Below, piece after piece: positions 44,678-53,833 of a stretch of DNA of 64,000 bases; positions within the stretch are counted from its first letter, which is position 1; every line of letters begins with the position of its first letter. The DNA is from Alphaproteobacteria bacterium (lineage in GTDB: Bacteria > Pseudomonadota > Alphaproteobacteria > Reyranellales > Reyranellaceae). The position numbers and the translations under genes are program-made. Under the pieces are notes generated by a model. The model ran no database searches. It was given only the letters and a program-made list of their open reading frames with translations, and was not told the DNA's origin. Location: contig JAHBYP010000007.1 in the NCBI GenBank assembly GCA_019635875.1, forward strand, positions 186,001 to 250,000, in the 5' to 3' direction.

Positions 44678-45658
44678 TCAGGCCGTGATCCCGAGACGGC
44701 GCGCCATGCCGAGCAGGACTTCTGCCTGCTTGATCGAGGCATTGTCGATCAGTTTTCCGTCCAATGCCACCGCGCCCTTGCCGGCGGCCTGGGCCTCGAC
44801 CATGGCGTCCAGAACGCGCCTGGCCTTGGCCAGTTCCTCCTTCGAGGGCCCGAACACCTCGTTGGCCAGCGCCACCTGCGAGGGGTGGATCGCCCATTTG
44901 CCCTCGCAGCCCAGCACCGCGGCGCGGTTGGCCTGGGCGCGGAAGCCCTCGGGGTCGGAGAAATCGCCGAACGGCCCGTCGATTGGCCTGAGCCCATGGG
45001 CGCGGGCGGCCACCACCATGCGCGAGATCGCGTAGTGCCAGGGATCGGCCCAGACGAAGTCGCGCCTGCCCTCGGAATCCTTGTCGGTGAGCACGCCGTA
45101 TTGCGGGTGCGGGCCGCCGATGTTCACCGTCTTGGCCTTGGTCGAGGCGGCGTAGTCGGCGACGCCGAAATGCAGCGACTCGTTGCGCTTGCTGGCGCCG
45201 GCGATGGCCTCGACGTTGGCCATGCCGAGCGCGGTCTCGATGATCATCTCGAAGCCGATGCGCTTCTTCGCCTTCGTCGCGGTCTCGATCTGGGTGACCA
45301 GCATGTCGAGCGCGTAGATGTCGGCGGCGGTGCCGGCCTTGGGGATCATGATCAGGTCGAGCTTGTCGACCGCGCCCTCCAGCACGTCGATCACGTCGCG
45401 GTACATCCAGTGGGTGTCGAGCCCGTTGATGCGCAGCGACAGGGTCTTGCCGCGCCAGTCGACCTCGTTGAGCGCCTGGATGACGTTCCTGCGCGCCTGG
45501 TCCTTGGCGTCGGGCGCCACGGCGTCCTCGAGGTCGAGGAAGATCACGTCGACCGGGCCCCTGGCGGCCTTCTCGAACAGCTCGACCCGGCTGCCCGGAA
45601 CGGCCAGCTCGCTGCGGTTCAGGCGCGCGGGCGCCGGCTCGGCGATCGTGAAGCTCAT
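44678..45658 (-). CDS. HpcH/HpaI-CitE family lyase (L-malyl-CoA/beta-methylmalyl-CoA lyase-like)
   Basis: This 326-residue TIM-barrel enzyme has FLDLEDAVAPDAKDQARRNV with acidic metal ligands, an IMIPKAGTAADI segment, GFEMIIETALGMANVEAIA (the metal-binding Glu), LHFGVADYAAS and KWAIHPSQVALAN. These match malyl-CoA lyases such as Mcl1, which cleave malyl-CoA or methylmalyl-CoA to glyoxylate plus acetyl- or propionyl-CoA. Presence with methylmalonyl-CoA mutase would suit an ethylmalonyl-CoA-type or glyoxylate route, but crotonyl-CoA carboxylase is not in the window. The exact substrate is inferred. Confidence 0.86.
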   Translation of the reverse strand: MSFTIAEPAPARLNRSELAVPGSRVELFEKAARGPVDVIFLDLEDAVAPDAKDQARRNVIQALNEVDWRGKTLSLRINGLDTHWMYRDVIDVLEGAVDKLDLIMIPKAGTAADIYALDMLVTQIETATKAKKRIGFEMIIETALGMANVEAIAGASKRNESLHFGVADYAASTKAKTVNIGGPHPQYGVLTDKDSEGRRDFVWADPWHYAISRMVVAARAHGLRPIDGPFGDFSDPEGFRAQANRAAVLGCEGKWAIHPSQVALANEVFGPSKEELAKARRVLDAMVEAQAAGKGAVALDGKLIDNASIKQAEVLLGMARRLGITA

Positions 45659-45723
45659 GGGGCTCTTTCCCTATGCTGCACTTGCGAAGGTGCGGCGCAA
45701 TAAGAGGGAAAGGCCGGCTTGAG

Positions 45724-47370
45724 TCAATGGCGTGTCCCGTCACCCGCCGGCGCCTCGGCGCCATCCTGGGGATGGGCGCCGACGCGTTCGACCCACGCCG
45801 ACAGCCGCCGCCGCGCCTTGATCGCCACGTCGGCGCTACGCCGCAATGTCCGCGCTTGGTCCAGCGCGTCCTCCATTGCCTCGACAGGCAGCAGGCCGGC
45901 GGCGCAGGTCCGCAACAGGTCGGCCTTCACGCGCTGATAGGCGGTGTCCACTCGCCGGATCTCGTCGTCGAATGACGCTGCCTCGACCCCGGAACGCATC
46001 TCGAGGCTGTGCAGGGCGGCCGCCCGCAGCTCCTGCCATTCGTTGCGCATGGCGATATCGGCCCGCGGCGGGGCGGCCGCCAGGCCAGGGGTGAGGGCGC
46101 CGAGATCGTCGAGATGCTGCGTTGCCCGGATGAGATCCGGCAGGGCGGCGACGACGTCCTCGGGCAGCGGGTTGCCGCTGAGCCTGCCGATGAACGACCG
46201 GGCCTGACGCGCGAGCTGCGCCAGCGCGTCGCGCTCGCCCGTCGGCATGGCGTGGGCGCCGGGCATCGCGGCGATCCGCACGCGCGCGGCGCGGAAGGCG
46301 ATGTCGGTCATGCGCTCCAGTTCCAGGACCAGACCGCGCAGCGCCAGCGTCGGCACGCCGATCAGTGTCGCGTCGAGGAAGCGCGGTTGCGCGAGCTTCT
46401 CGGCGGCGGAAACGTACAGCCGCTCCAGCTGGCGCACGATGCGCTCGCCGGCCGGCCACATCAGCGCCGCGCCCAGCAGGTTGAAGCCGGTGTGGAAGAG
46501 CGCCAGGGTCGTCGGAACGTCGTCGCCCGCGCCCGTCCACCCCGCGACAAGCCGGCACGCGAACAGCAGCGGCTGCAGCAGCGCCATGGCGACAACGCCG
46601 GTCATGACATTGAAGAGGATGTGCGCGCTGGCCACGCGCCGGGCCGGAGGCGTCGCATTGAGCGCCGCGAACAGGGCGGTGGAGGTCGTGCCGACATTCG
46701 TGCCGACGACGGCGGCGGCGGCCAGCGGCAGCGGCACGCCGCCCGTGGCGCTCGCGGTCAACGTCAGGGCGATCGCCGCGCTCGACGACTGGGTCATGAC
46801 GGTGAGCAGGGCGCCGAGGCCGAAGAAGGCGGCGATCGTCGACCAGTCGTAGTGCTCGAGATTGAGCTCCGTGATGCGGCCGGACATGCCGGCGAACCCG
46901 TCCTGCAGCACGCTGATGCCGAGGAAGAAGGCGCCGAATCCGGCGAGCGCCTGTCCCGCGCCGGCCAGCTCGACCCGTCCGCGCGCCGCCATGCGCAGCA
47001 GCATGCCGATGCCGATCAGCGGCAGCGCGAGCGCGCCGACCTCGACCTTGACGCCCACCAGCGCGACCAGCCAGCCGGTCATCGTGGTGCCGACATTGGT
47101 TCCGATGACCACCCAGAGCGCCTGCTTGAGGGTGAGCAGGCCAGCGTTGACGAAGCCGACGGCGGCGACGGTCACGGCGCTCGAGGATTGCACGATCGCC
47201 GTGATCAGCACGCCGGTCATGAAGCCGCGGGCGGCGGAGCTCGTCCAGGTCTCGAGAATGCTCTTCAGGGCGCTGCCGGCCGCCAGCTTCAGGCCGTCGG
47301 TCATCATCCACATGCCGAGCAGGAACAGGCCGAGGCCGCCGAGCAGGGAGGCGAGGTCCGTGACGGTCAA
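45724..47370 (-). CDS. Na/Pi cotransporter family protein (NptA/YjbB-like)
   Basis: The 548-residue product has two inverted membrane repeats, each with QSSSA (VQSSSAVTVAAVGFVNAG and TQSSSAAIALTLTA) and GTNVGTT, the signature of type II sodium/phosphate cotransporters. The C-terminal ~200 residues are helical and PhoU-like. It should move phosphate across the inner membrane; bacterial members may export it. The start is TTG at 47370 with GGAG eight bases upstream. No ATG exists before the first membrane helix except one that adds an unsupported 23-residue basic leader. Confidence 0.85.
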   Translation of the reverse strand: MTVTDLASLLGGLGLFLLGMWMMTDGLKLAAGSALKSILETWTSSAARGFMTGVLITAIVQSSSAVTVAAVGFVNAGLLTLKQALWVVIGTNVGTTMTGWLVALVGVKVEVGALALPLIGIGMLLRMAARGRVELAGAGQALAGFGAFFLGISVLQDGFAGMSGRITELNLEHYDWSTIAAFFGLGALLTVMTQSSSAAIALTLTASATGGVPLPLAAAAVVGTNVGTTSTALFAALNATPPARRVASAHILFNVMTGVVAMALLQPLLFACRLVAGWTGAGDDVPTTLALFHTGFNLLGAALMWPAGERIVRQLERLYVSAAEKLAQPRFLDATLIGVPTLALRGLVLELERMTDIAFRAARVRIAAMPGAHAMPTGERDALAQLARQARSFIGRLSGNPLPEDVVAALPDLIRATQHLDDLGALTPGLAAAPPRADIAMRNEWQELRAAALHSLEMRSGVEAASFDDEIRRVDTAYQRVKADLLRTCAAGLLPVEAMEDALDQARTLRRSADVAIKARRRLSAWVERVGAHPQDGAEAPAGDGTRH

Positions 47371-47520
47371 GGCGTTGTCTCCGAAGCGGCGAGCGGCGTG
47401 CGTGCGTCGCGGGCACGATAGCAAGCCAGGGCGATCCACGCGAAGCGCGGGACGGGCCGCGGGCGCGCTGTTTCGCCTCGGCGATTCGTTCGGTCAGAGC
47501 CAAGCCCGAACACGTGCCCC

Positions 47521-47558
47521 TGCTGGATTCCCCCGCTGCGCTCGGCATGACAGAGTGA
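47521..47558. repeat. Partial, diverged copy of the CTCGGGATGACAG repeat
   Basis: CTGGATTCCCCCGCTGCGCTCGG and CATGACAGAGTGAT match the right arm and flank of the 42.8 kb repeat with a few changes. No left arm is present. It lies in the gap between two divergent transporter genes. Confidence 0.65.
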
Positions 47559-47595
47559 TTCGATCCACGCGCAATACGCGTTAGTGTCGCCCGTC

Positions 47596-49074
47596 ATGGA
47601 ACGCAGCACGACTCCCGCGCCGCTGTTGAGCCTGCCGGCGGCCATCGGGCTGGTCGCGGGGATCGTGACATTCGGCGCCACGCTCGTCATCGAGGCGCCC
47701 GCCGGGCTGCCGGTCGCCGGCTGGCGCACGCTCGGCCTCGCCCTGATGATGGCGATCTGGTGGAGCACCGAACCGGTGCCGATCGCCGTCACGGCGCTGC
47801 TGCCGCTGATCGTGCTGCCGATCATGGGCATCGCCGACATCGGCGGCGCCGCGGCGCCGTACGCCAACCCGCTCGTCTATCTCTTTCTCGGCGGTTTCCT
47901 CCTGGCGGCGGCGGCCAGTCGGTGGGGGCTTCACGTGCGCATGGCGCATGTCGCCGTGCGATCGATCGGCGGCGGGCCGCGGCGACTGGTTCTCGGCGTC
48001 ATGTGCGCGGCGGCCTTCCTGTCGATGTGGATCAGCAACACCGCGGCGGTCGTGCTCCTGCTGCCGGTGGCATCGTCGATCATCGCCGCCGTCGAGGAAG
48101 CCGCCGGACCCGGCGAGGACGCCCGGCGCTTCGCCCGCGCGCTGATGCTTGGCCTCGCCTACGCGGCGAGCATCGGCGGCGTCGGCACGCTGATCGGCAC
48201 GCCGCCCAACGCGCTGCTGGCGGGCTATCTGCTGGAGCGACACCACATCGATCTGTCGTTCGTCGCGTGGTCGGCGATGGCCATGCCGCTGGTCGCGGTC
48301 TTCCTGCCGCTCGCCTGGCTGATCCTGACCCGCCTGGTCTTTCCGCTCGGGCACAGTCTCGCGAAGCTCGACGGAGACGGTGGCGTGCTCGGGCAAGGGT
48401 CGGTCGGGCGCGGCCTCACGGCCCCCCAGCGGCGCCTCGGCGCGCTCTTCCTGCTGGCGGCGGGATTGTGGGTGGGCCGGCCGTTCCTCAACCGCCTGCC
48501 GGGCCTCGAGGGGCTGAGCGATCCCGGCATCGCGCTGCTGTGCGCCGCGCTGCTGTTCGTGATCCCCAGCGGCGAGCCTGCCGATCGCCGCTTCCTGCTG
48601 GTCTGGCGCGAAACGCGCGACATCCCCTGGCAGATCCTGATCCTGTTCGGCGGCGGCCTGTCGCTGGCCGCGGCGATCGATTCCAGCGGGCTCGCCGCCT
48701 GGATCGGCGGCGGCCTGGCCGGCCTGGAGGGCATGCCGGCGCCCGCGTTCCTGCTCGTGCTGACGACGAGCGTCGTCGTGCTGACCGAGCTCGCCAGCAA
48801 TACCGCGACGGTCGCGGCGTTCCTGCCGATCGTCGGCGCGATCGCCGGCGCCCACGGCATGGATGTCGTGACCCTGTCGGCGGCGGTGGCCATGGCCGCG
48901 AGCTGCGCCTTCATGCTGCCGGTGGCGACGCCACCCAACGCGCTCGTCTTCGCGACAGGTCACGTGCGCGTCGTCGATATGGTGCGCGCGGGAATTGCCA
49001 TGAACATTCTGTCCGTCGCGCTCGTCTCCCTCGCGGCGTGGTTCGCATCGCCGCTGCTCGGCTCCCTGAAATAG
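47596..49074 (+). CDS. DASS/SLC13 family anion:sodium symporter
   Basis: This 492-residue protein of about 12 helices has the paired SNT motifs of the divalent anion:Na+ symporter family: WISNTAAVVLLLPV and ASNTATVAAFLPI. The matching TPPNAL loops are IGTPPNALLAGYL and VATPPNALVFATG. It transports dicarboxylates or sulfate with sodium across the inner membrane. ATG 47596 is used; GTG 47584 would add four residues. It is divergent from the Na/Pi gene with about 225 bases between them. Confidence 0.92.
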   Translation: MERSTTPAPLLSLPAAIGLVAGIVTFGATLVIEAPAGLPVAGWRTLGLALMMAIWWSTEPVPIAVTALLPLIVLPIMGIADIGGAAAPYANPLVYLFLGGFLLAAAASRWGLHVRMAHVAVRSIGGGPRRLVLGVMCAAAFLSMWISNTAAVVLLLPVASSIIAAVEEAAGPGEDARRFARALMLGLAYAASIGGVGTLIGTPPNALLAGYLLERHHIDLSFVAWSAMAMPLVAVFLPLAWLILTRLVFPLGHSLAKLDGDGGVLGQGSVGRGLTAPQRRLGALFLLAAGLWVGRPFLNRLPGLEGLSDPGIALLCAALLFVIPSGEPADRRFLLVWRETRDIPWQILILFGGGLSLAAAIDSSGLAAWIGGGLAGLEGMPAPAFLLVLTTSVVVLTELASNTATVAAFLPIVGAIAGAHGMDVVTLSAAVAMAASCAFMLPVATPPNALVFATGHVRVVDMVRAGIAMNILSVALVSLAAWFASPLLGSLK

Positions 49075-49083
49075 CCTTCCGCG

Positions 49084-50073
49084 CTACTCCTTGTCCGGCG
49101 TGCCGCCGCCCGCCAGCGGATGGTGGTCCTGGACCAGCGCCTTGAGTTTCTCGTCGAGCACGTGGGTGTAGATCTGCGTCGTGGCGATGTCGGCGTGGCC
49201 GAGCATCATCTGCACGCTGCGCAGGTCGGCGCCATGCGCCAGCAGATGGCTGGCGAAGGCGTGGCGCAGCACGTGCGGCGAGACGCGGCGCGGGTCGAGA
49301 TTGGCCTCGATCGCCAGCTCCTTGAGCAGCTGGCCGAAGCGCTGGCGGGTGAGGTGGCCTTCGGCGGCGCGCGAAGGGAAGAGATAGGGCGAGGACTGGT
49401 CGGGCTTGAGCGTCGCGCCACGCGCGCCCAGCCAGGCGAAGATCGCCGCGCGCGCCGGCTCGCCCAGCGGCACCAGGCGCTCCTTGTTGCCCTTGCCGCG
49501 CACGATCAGCGCGCGCGGGTCGCGCTCGACGGCGGCCAGCGGCAGGCTCACCAGCTCCGACACGCGCAGCCCGCCGGCGTAGAGCAGCTCGAGCAGCGCG
49601 GCGAGCCGCAGGCCCTCGGTCGCGTCGCGTCGGTGCGCCGCCTGGATCAGGGCGGCGACCTCGCCGGTCGACAGCACCTTGGGCAGCGGCCGGCCGAGCT
49701 TGGGCGAATCGAGCGTCGCCGAGGGATCGTCGGGGCGGCGGCCGTCGGCCAGCAGGAAACGATAGAACTGGCGGATCGCCGAGAGCCGCCGTGCCGCGGT
49801 GCCGGCGCCCATGCCGGCGTGGCGCAGGCTGGCGATGTAGGCGCGCAGCGCATCGGTGTCGGCGTCGAGCGGCCGCATCCTGCGCCGCGCCAGGAAGCCC
49901 GTCAGGTCGTCGAGGTCGCGGCCATAGGCCTGCTCGGTGTTGCGCGCCGCGCCGCGCTCGGCGACCAGCATCTCGATGAACATCTCGACCTGCGGGTCGC
50001 GCGGCGGGCCCTCGCGCGGGCGGCGGCCGCGACGATCGCGCAGCCGGGCGGGGGCACGCGGGCGGGCGGCCAT
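49084..50073 (-). CDS. xerD: Site-specific tyrosine recombinase XerD
   Basis: The 329-residue recombinase has a complete active site: R170 (GGLRVSEL), K194 (GKGNKE), H267 and R270 (HVLRHAF), H293 (LGHADIATTQIY) and nucleophile Y302. The SAM-like N-terminal domain spans ~30-115; a basic N-terminal tail of about 28 residues precedes it. XerC/XerD resolve chromosome dimers at dif with FtsK. The location next to aroK-aroB and the lack of mobile-element genes support the housekeeping role. It begins 2 bases after the preceding gene. Confidence 0.93.
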   Translation of the reverse strand: MAARPRAPARLRDRRGRRPREGPPRDPQVEMFIEMLVAERGAARNTEQAYGRDLDDLTGFLARRRMRPLDADTDALRAYIASLRHAGMGAGTAARRLSAIRQFYRFLLADGRRPDDPSATLDSPKLGRPLPKVLSTGEVAALIQAAHRRDATEGLRLAALLELLYAGGLRVSELVSLPLAAVERDPRALIVRGKGNKERLVPLGEPARAAIFAWLGARGATLKPDQSSPYLFPSRAAEGHLTRQRFGQLLKELAIEANLDPRRVSPHVLRHAFASHLLAHGADLRSVQMMLGHADIATTQIYTHVLDEKLKALVQDHHPLAGGGTPDKE

Positions 50074-50075
50074 GG

Positions 50076-51668
50076 CTACAGCCCCGCCAGGATCGCGTAT
50101 TCGAGCGCGAAGGAGCGCGCCAGATCGACACGCTTGATGCGCATGAAGGCGCGCAGGATGGCCGCGACCTTCGCCGGCTCCAGGCTGGCCAGCGGCGTCG
50201 ATCCGGCCAGCGCGGCGGCCCGGCAGATCGTCTCGGCGAAGCGCTCGGCCTGCGCGGCGGCGAGCAGCGCGGCGATCGCCGGATCGGATGTGTCCTCGGC
50301 GGCGCTGGGCGCGAGCGAGGCCAGTGCGTCGCGCGAGGCCGCGTTCATCGCCGACAGCACCGCATGCAGGGTCGGCGCGGTGCGCGGGCGCAGCGCGGCG
50401 CGGCGCTGCATCAGCTCGGGATCGAGCGGCACGCGGTTGCCGAGCCCGGCGATGGCGGCCAGCGGCGCCAGCAGCGCCACGCGATCATCGGTCTGCTGCG
50501 CGGCGCCGGCCCGTGCCGCCGCGAACCACTCGGCGGCGCGATCGAAGCGCTCCAGGGTCAGCACGGCGCGCAGCCCCGCGGCGGCGAACTCGGCATGCGC
50601 CGGCGTCGGCCGTGCCGCGGCGATCGCCGGGGACAGCGCGCGGATGGCGCTGCCCGCGGTGTCGTACGACACCTGATAGAGCCGGTGGGCGAGGATGACG
50701 CGCTGCTCGTTGCTCGCCGCACCCTGCGCCTGGGCGAAGACCACCGCGCGCCAGGCCGTCGGCGAGGTCGCCGCCGATTCCTTCAGCCCGCGCGAGAGCT
50801 CGCCATAGAACTCGGCGAGCCGGTCCGGCTCGGTCACGCCGGCGCGCTCGGCGCGCTCGGCGATCTCGACGCGATGCGCCAGGGGGATGGCCCGGTTCTC
50901 GATCGCCGCACGCAGCACGCCCGGCGAATCGGAGCCGGTCAGCGGCGTCGGCAGGCCGGCGATGTCGATCAGCGCCAGGATCAGGCCGTCCTCGGTCGGG
51001 CTCACCGACGGCGCCGTTGCGCCGTTCAGGATCCGATCCGCCAGCGCGATGAAGCCGGCGTCCCCCTGGCCGCGCAGGGCATCGAGCCCGGCGCGCGCCG
51101 CCTCGTTGCGGCGCGCGTGCAGATGGCAGACGACCGCCGCCTGGCGCCACCACGTCTTGTCGATGTGCTCGACCGCCGCCTTGACGCGCCCGCAGGCGCT
51201 GTCGCGCTGTCGCGCGCGCATCAGCGCCTCGGTCACGATCTGCGCCGTCATCGGTCCTTCGCCGCCGCTGCCCAGGCGCAGCAGCTCGTGGGCGTTCTCG
51301 GCCTCGCCCATCGCCGCCAGCTTCTCGACGCGCAGGCTGAACAGGAGCGGCAGCGCGCCATCGGGCCGGGGCGGCGCCGGCCCCGCAGTGAGCAGGCGGA
51401 ACTGCAGGTCGCGCAGGACCCGCGACTGGGGCGCCGAAGGCAGGCCCAGGACCAGGGCGCGGGCTTCGGCCATCGACGTGCCGTGCCACGTCCAGCCCGG
51501 GACCCCGGCGCTGCGCGTGTCGACCAGGCCGATCCGGTCGAGCGGATTGCTTGGCGCCGACGGCGGCATGACGTGTCGCTGCGGCGTGTCCTGGGCCTGC
51601 ACGGCACCCCAGGACAGCACGCAGCCGACCAGCGTCGCGACGACGGCGCTAGCGCGAGAAGCGGTCAT
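50076..51668 (-). CDS. Exported helical-repeat protein of unknown function
   Basis: The 530-residue protein has a signal peptide (VVATLVGCVLSWGAVQAQ) and a long Ala-rich helical body that looks like TPR/antiparallel alpha-alpha repeats (FSLRVEKLAAMGEAENAHELLRL, and EFAAAGLRAVLTLERFDRAAEWF). Two cysteines in DSACGRVKAA and AAVVCHLHARR could pair in the periplasm. I know no function. Its position between the small membrane ORF and xerD, all on one strand with tiny gaps, suggests an operon. Confidence 0.8.
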   Translation of the reverse strand: MTASRASAVVATLVGCVLSWGAVQAQDTPQRHVMPPSAPSNPLDRIGLVDTRSAGVPGWTWHGTSMAEARALVLGLPSAPQSRVLRDLQFRLLTAGPAPPRPDGALPLLFSLRVEKLAAMGEAENAHELLRLGSGGEGPMTAQIVTEALMRARQRDSACGRVKAAVEHIDKTWWRQAAVVCHLHARRNEAARAGLDALRGQGDAGFIALADRILNGATAPSVSPTEDGLILALIDIAGLPTPLTGSDSPGVLRAAIENRAIPLAHRVEIAERAERAGVTEPDRLAEFYGELSRGLKESAATSPTAWRAVVFAQAQGAASNEQRVILAHRLYQVSYDTAGSAIRALSPAIAAARPTPAHAEFAAAGLRAVLTLERFDRAAEWFAAARAGAAQQTDDRVALLAPLAAIAGLGNRVPLDPELMQRRAALRPRTAPTLHAVLSAMNAASRDALASLAPSAAEDTSDPAIAALLAAAQAERFAETICRAAALAGSTPLASLEPAKVAAILRAFMRIKRVDLARSFALEYAILAGL

Positions 51669-51795
51669 GGGGGATCTGGATCTCGATGCTGCGCGTGGGG
51701 GGCGGCACGTCGATGATCGCCAGCATCACGAAGCCGGCCAGTGCCAGCACCAGGAGAAAGCCGAGGAGGATCGTACCGAAGCCCAGTCTCGACAT
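51649..51795 (-). CDS. Small single-pass membrane protein, 48 aa
   Basis: A short frame starting at ATG 51795 encodes MSRLGFGTILLGFLLVLALA and onward: one hydrophobic helix, then DVPPPTRSIEIQIPHDRF and a stop at 51649. The last 20 bases overlap the beginning of the exported protein gene, the layout expected for translational coupling. The N-terminal basic residues and the single helix predict an inner-membrane anchor with a periplasmic tail. The ribosome binding site is weak. Similar tiny membrane proteins at this locus may exist in relatives; function unknown. Confidence 0.65.
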   Translation of the reverse strand: MSRLGFGTILLGFLLVLALAGFVMLAIIDVPPPTRSIEIQIPHDRFSR

Positions 51796-51953
51796 ATTGT
51801 CGGTACTCGCAGGTGGATAGAGAGGGATGAACCGGGGCGCGCCGGCATGGGGCGCGCCTCACGCCGCCGCTTGTGCGATCACGGCCAAGCGGCGATATAG
51901 GGCGGGACACTACTCCGCAGAAGCAAGACAGGCAACGCGCGTATGCGCGCAAC

Positions 51954-52556
51954 ATGTTGAGAATCATCGCAGAATCGGCCGAAATCGTGGACGATCAGCG
52001 CCCCGCCGCGGCGAATCCCGCCATTGTCCGCACCGTCGCCCTGGTCGGGCTGATGGGCGCGGGCAAGAGCGCCATCGGCAAACGCCTGGCCCAGCGGCTG
52101 GGCCTGCCCTTCGTCGACGCCGACACCGAGATCGAGGCGGCGGCCGGCTGCAGCATCGAGGAATTCTTCGAGCGCTTCGGCGAGGCGGCGTTCCGCGCCG
52201 GCGAGCGCCGCGTGATCCAGCGCCTGCTCGACGGGCCGCCGCACGTGCTGGCGACCGGCGGCGGCGCCTTCATGGACCCGCTGACCCGGGCCGTGATGCG
52301 CGAGAAGGCGACCACCATCTGGCTGCGCGCCGACCTCAACGTGCTGTTCGAGCGCGTGTCGCGGCGCACCAACCGGCCGCTGCTGAAGAACGGCGACCCG
52401 CGCGGCACGCTGGAGCGCCTGATGGCCGTGCGCTATCCGGTCTATGCCGAAGCCGATCTCGTGGTCGACAGCCGCGACGCGCCGGCCGACCGCACGGCCG
52501 AGGAGGTGCATGCAGCGCTGATGCGCCATGTCGGCGCGACGACGGGAGGCACGTGA
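51954..52556 (+). CDS. aroK: Shikimate kinase
   Basis: The 200-residue P-loop kinase phosphorylates shikimate at the 3-hydroxyl. Walker A is GLMGAGKS (32-39), the shikimate-binding Asp pair is in VDADTEIE, GGGAF is the conserved glycine loop, and RTNRPLL is the lid. It has an N-terminal extension of ~25 residues compared with E. coli AroK. The stop overlaps the aroB start (TGATG), as is usual for the aroK-aroB pair in proteobacteria. Confidence 0.95.
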   Translation: MLRIIAESAEIVDDQRPAAANPAIVRTVALVGLMGAGKSAIGKRLAQRLGLPFVDADTEIEAAAGCSIEEFFERFGEAAFRAGERRVIQRLLDGPPHVLATGGGAFMDPLTRAVMREKATTIWLRADLNVLFERVSRRTNRPLLKNGDPRGTLERLMAVRYPVYAEADLVVDSRDAPADRTAEEVHAALMRHVGATTGGT

Positions 52557-53686
52557 TGAGCGGGCAGGCGCGGCGAGTGCCGGTGGCGCTGGGCGAGCGC
52601 GCCTACGACATCCTGATCGGCCCCGACCTGATCGCGCGCGCCGGCGAGCATTGCGCGCCGCACGTCCCCAGGCGCCGCGCCATCGTCGTCACCGACGAGG
52701 CGGTGGCGCAGCTGCATCTTCAGAAGCTGGTCGCAGCGCTGGGCTCCGCCGGCATCGAGGCGCCCGCAGTGGTCGTGCCCGCCGGCGAGGCGAGCAAGGA
52801 CTTCGGCGAGTTCGGCCGGCTGATCGAGGCACTGCTCGACCAGCGTCCCGACCGCGACACCGTGCTGATCGCGCTGGGTGGCGGCGTGGTCGGCGATCTC
52901 TGCGGCTTCGCCGCCTCGGTGCTGTTGCGCGGCGTCGACTTCATCCAGGTGCCGACCACGCTGCTCGCCCAGGTCGACAGCTCGGTGGGCGGCAAGACGG
53001 CGATCAACACGCGCCACGGCAAGAACCTGGTGGGCACCTTCTATCAGCCGCGCCTGGTGCTGGCCGACACCGGCGTGCTCGACACGCTGCCGCGCCGCGA
53101 GCTGCTGGCGGGCTATGCCGAGATCGCCAAGTACGGGCTGATCGACGACGAGCCATTCTTCGCCTGGCTCGAGAGCAACGGGCATCGGGTGATCGACGGC
53201 GACGCGCGCGCGCGCGGAGAGGCGATCGCGCGCAGCTGCACGAGCAAGGCGCGCATCGTGGCGCAGGACGAGCGCGAGCAGGCCGGCGTGCGCGACCTGC
53301 TCAATCTCGGCCACACCTTCGGCCACGCGCTGGAGAAGGAAACCGGCTACGGCGGCGGGCTGCTGCACGGCGAGGCGGTGGCCATCGGCATGGTCCTGGC
53401 GTTCGACATGTCGGCGGCGCTCGGCCTTTGCCCGGCGGCCGACGCGCGGCGCGTGCGCGCCCATCTCGAGGCGGTCGGCCTGCCGGTCTCGCCGCTGACC
53501 ATCGCCGGCAGCAATGTGCGCGGCTGGGACGCCGCGCGGCTGGTCGAGCACATGGGCGCCGACAAGAAGAACCGCGACGGCAAGCTCACCTTCATCCTGG
53601 CGCACGGCATCGGCCGGTCCTTCGTGCGCCGCGGCGTCGACGGCGCGGCTGCGCTCGACACCATGCGGCGCGCGCTCGCGGCGTGA
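52556..53686 (+). CDS. aroB: 3-dehydroquinate synthase
   Basis: The 376-residue enzyme converts DAHP to 3-dehydroquinate in the shikimate pathway. It uses NAD and a divalent metal. Conserved elements are PAGEASKD, ALGGGVVGDLCGFAAS (NAD site), VPTTLLAQVDSSVGGKTAIN, and the metal ligands in NLGHTFGHALE and LLHGEAVAIGM. GGGAGG lies seven bases before the ATG. An in-frame GTG one codon earlier is the only alternative. Confidence 0.96.
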   Translation: MSGQARRVPVALGERAYDILIGPDLIARAGEHCAPHVPRRRAIVVTDEAVAQLHLQKLVAALGSAGIEAPAVVVPAGEASKDFGEFGRLIEALLDQRPDRDTVLIALGGGVVGDLCGFAASVLLRGVDFIQVPTTLLAQVDSSVGGKTAINTRHGKNLVGTFYQPRLVLADTGVLDTLPRRELLAGYAEIAKYGLIDDEPFFAWLESNGHRVIDGDARARGEAIARSCTSKARIVAQDEREQAGVRDLLNLGHTFGHALEKETGYGGGLLHGEAVAIGMVLAFDMSAALGLCPAADARRVRAHLEAVGLPVSPLTIAGSNVRGWDAARLVEHMGADKKNRDGKLTFILAHGIGRSFVRRGVDGAAALDTMRRALAA

Positions 53687-53698
53687 GTACGGAATCTT

Positions 53699-53823
53699 TA
53701 CCTTCCCCCGGAGGGGGAAGGTGGCGCGGAGCGACGGAAGGGGATGTCGAAGACGGACTGCGGCGTTCGTCTCCGGCATCCCCCTTCCGCCCTTCGGGCA
53801 CCTTCCCCCTCCGGGGGAAGGTA
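53699..53823. repeat. 125-bp intergenic inverted repeat with nested hairpins
   Basis: Perfect 25-bp arms (53699-53723 and 53799-53823) are each themselves a CCTTCCCCC/GGGGGAAGG hairpin. The inner part is also partly complementary (GAAGGGGATG with CATCCCCCTTCC). It lies between aroB and the CorC-like gene and ends 10 bases before that ATG, so it probably affects its expression. Confidence 0.9.
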
Positions 53824-53833
53824 TGATGGCGCC

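Noticed and set aside
49084-50073. Tyrosine recombinase as a mobile-element integrase
   Set aside because: Length, motifs and the aroK-aroB neighbourhood fit housekeeping XerD, and there is no tRNA target, excisionase or cargo next to it.
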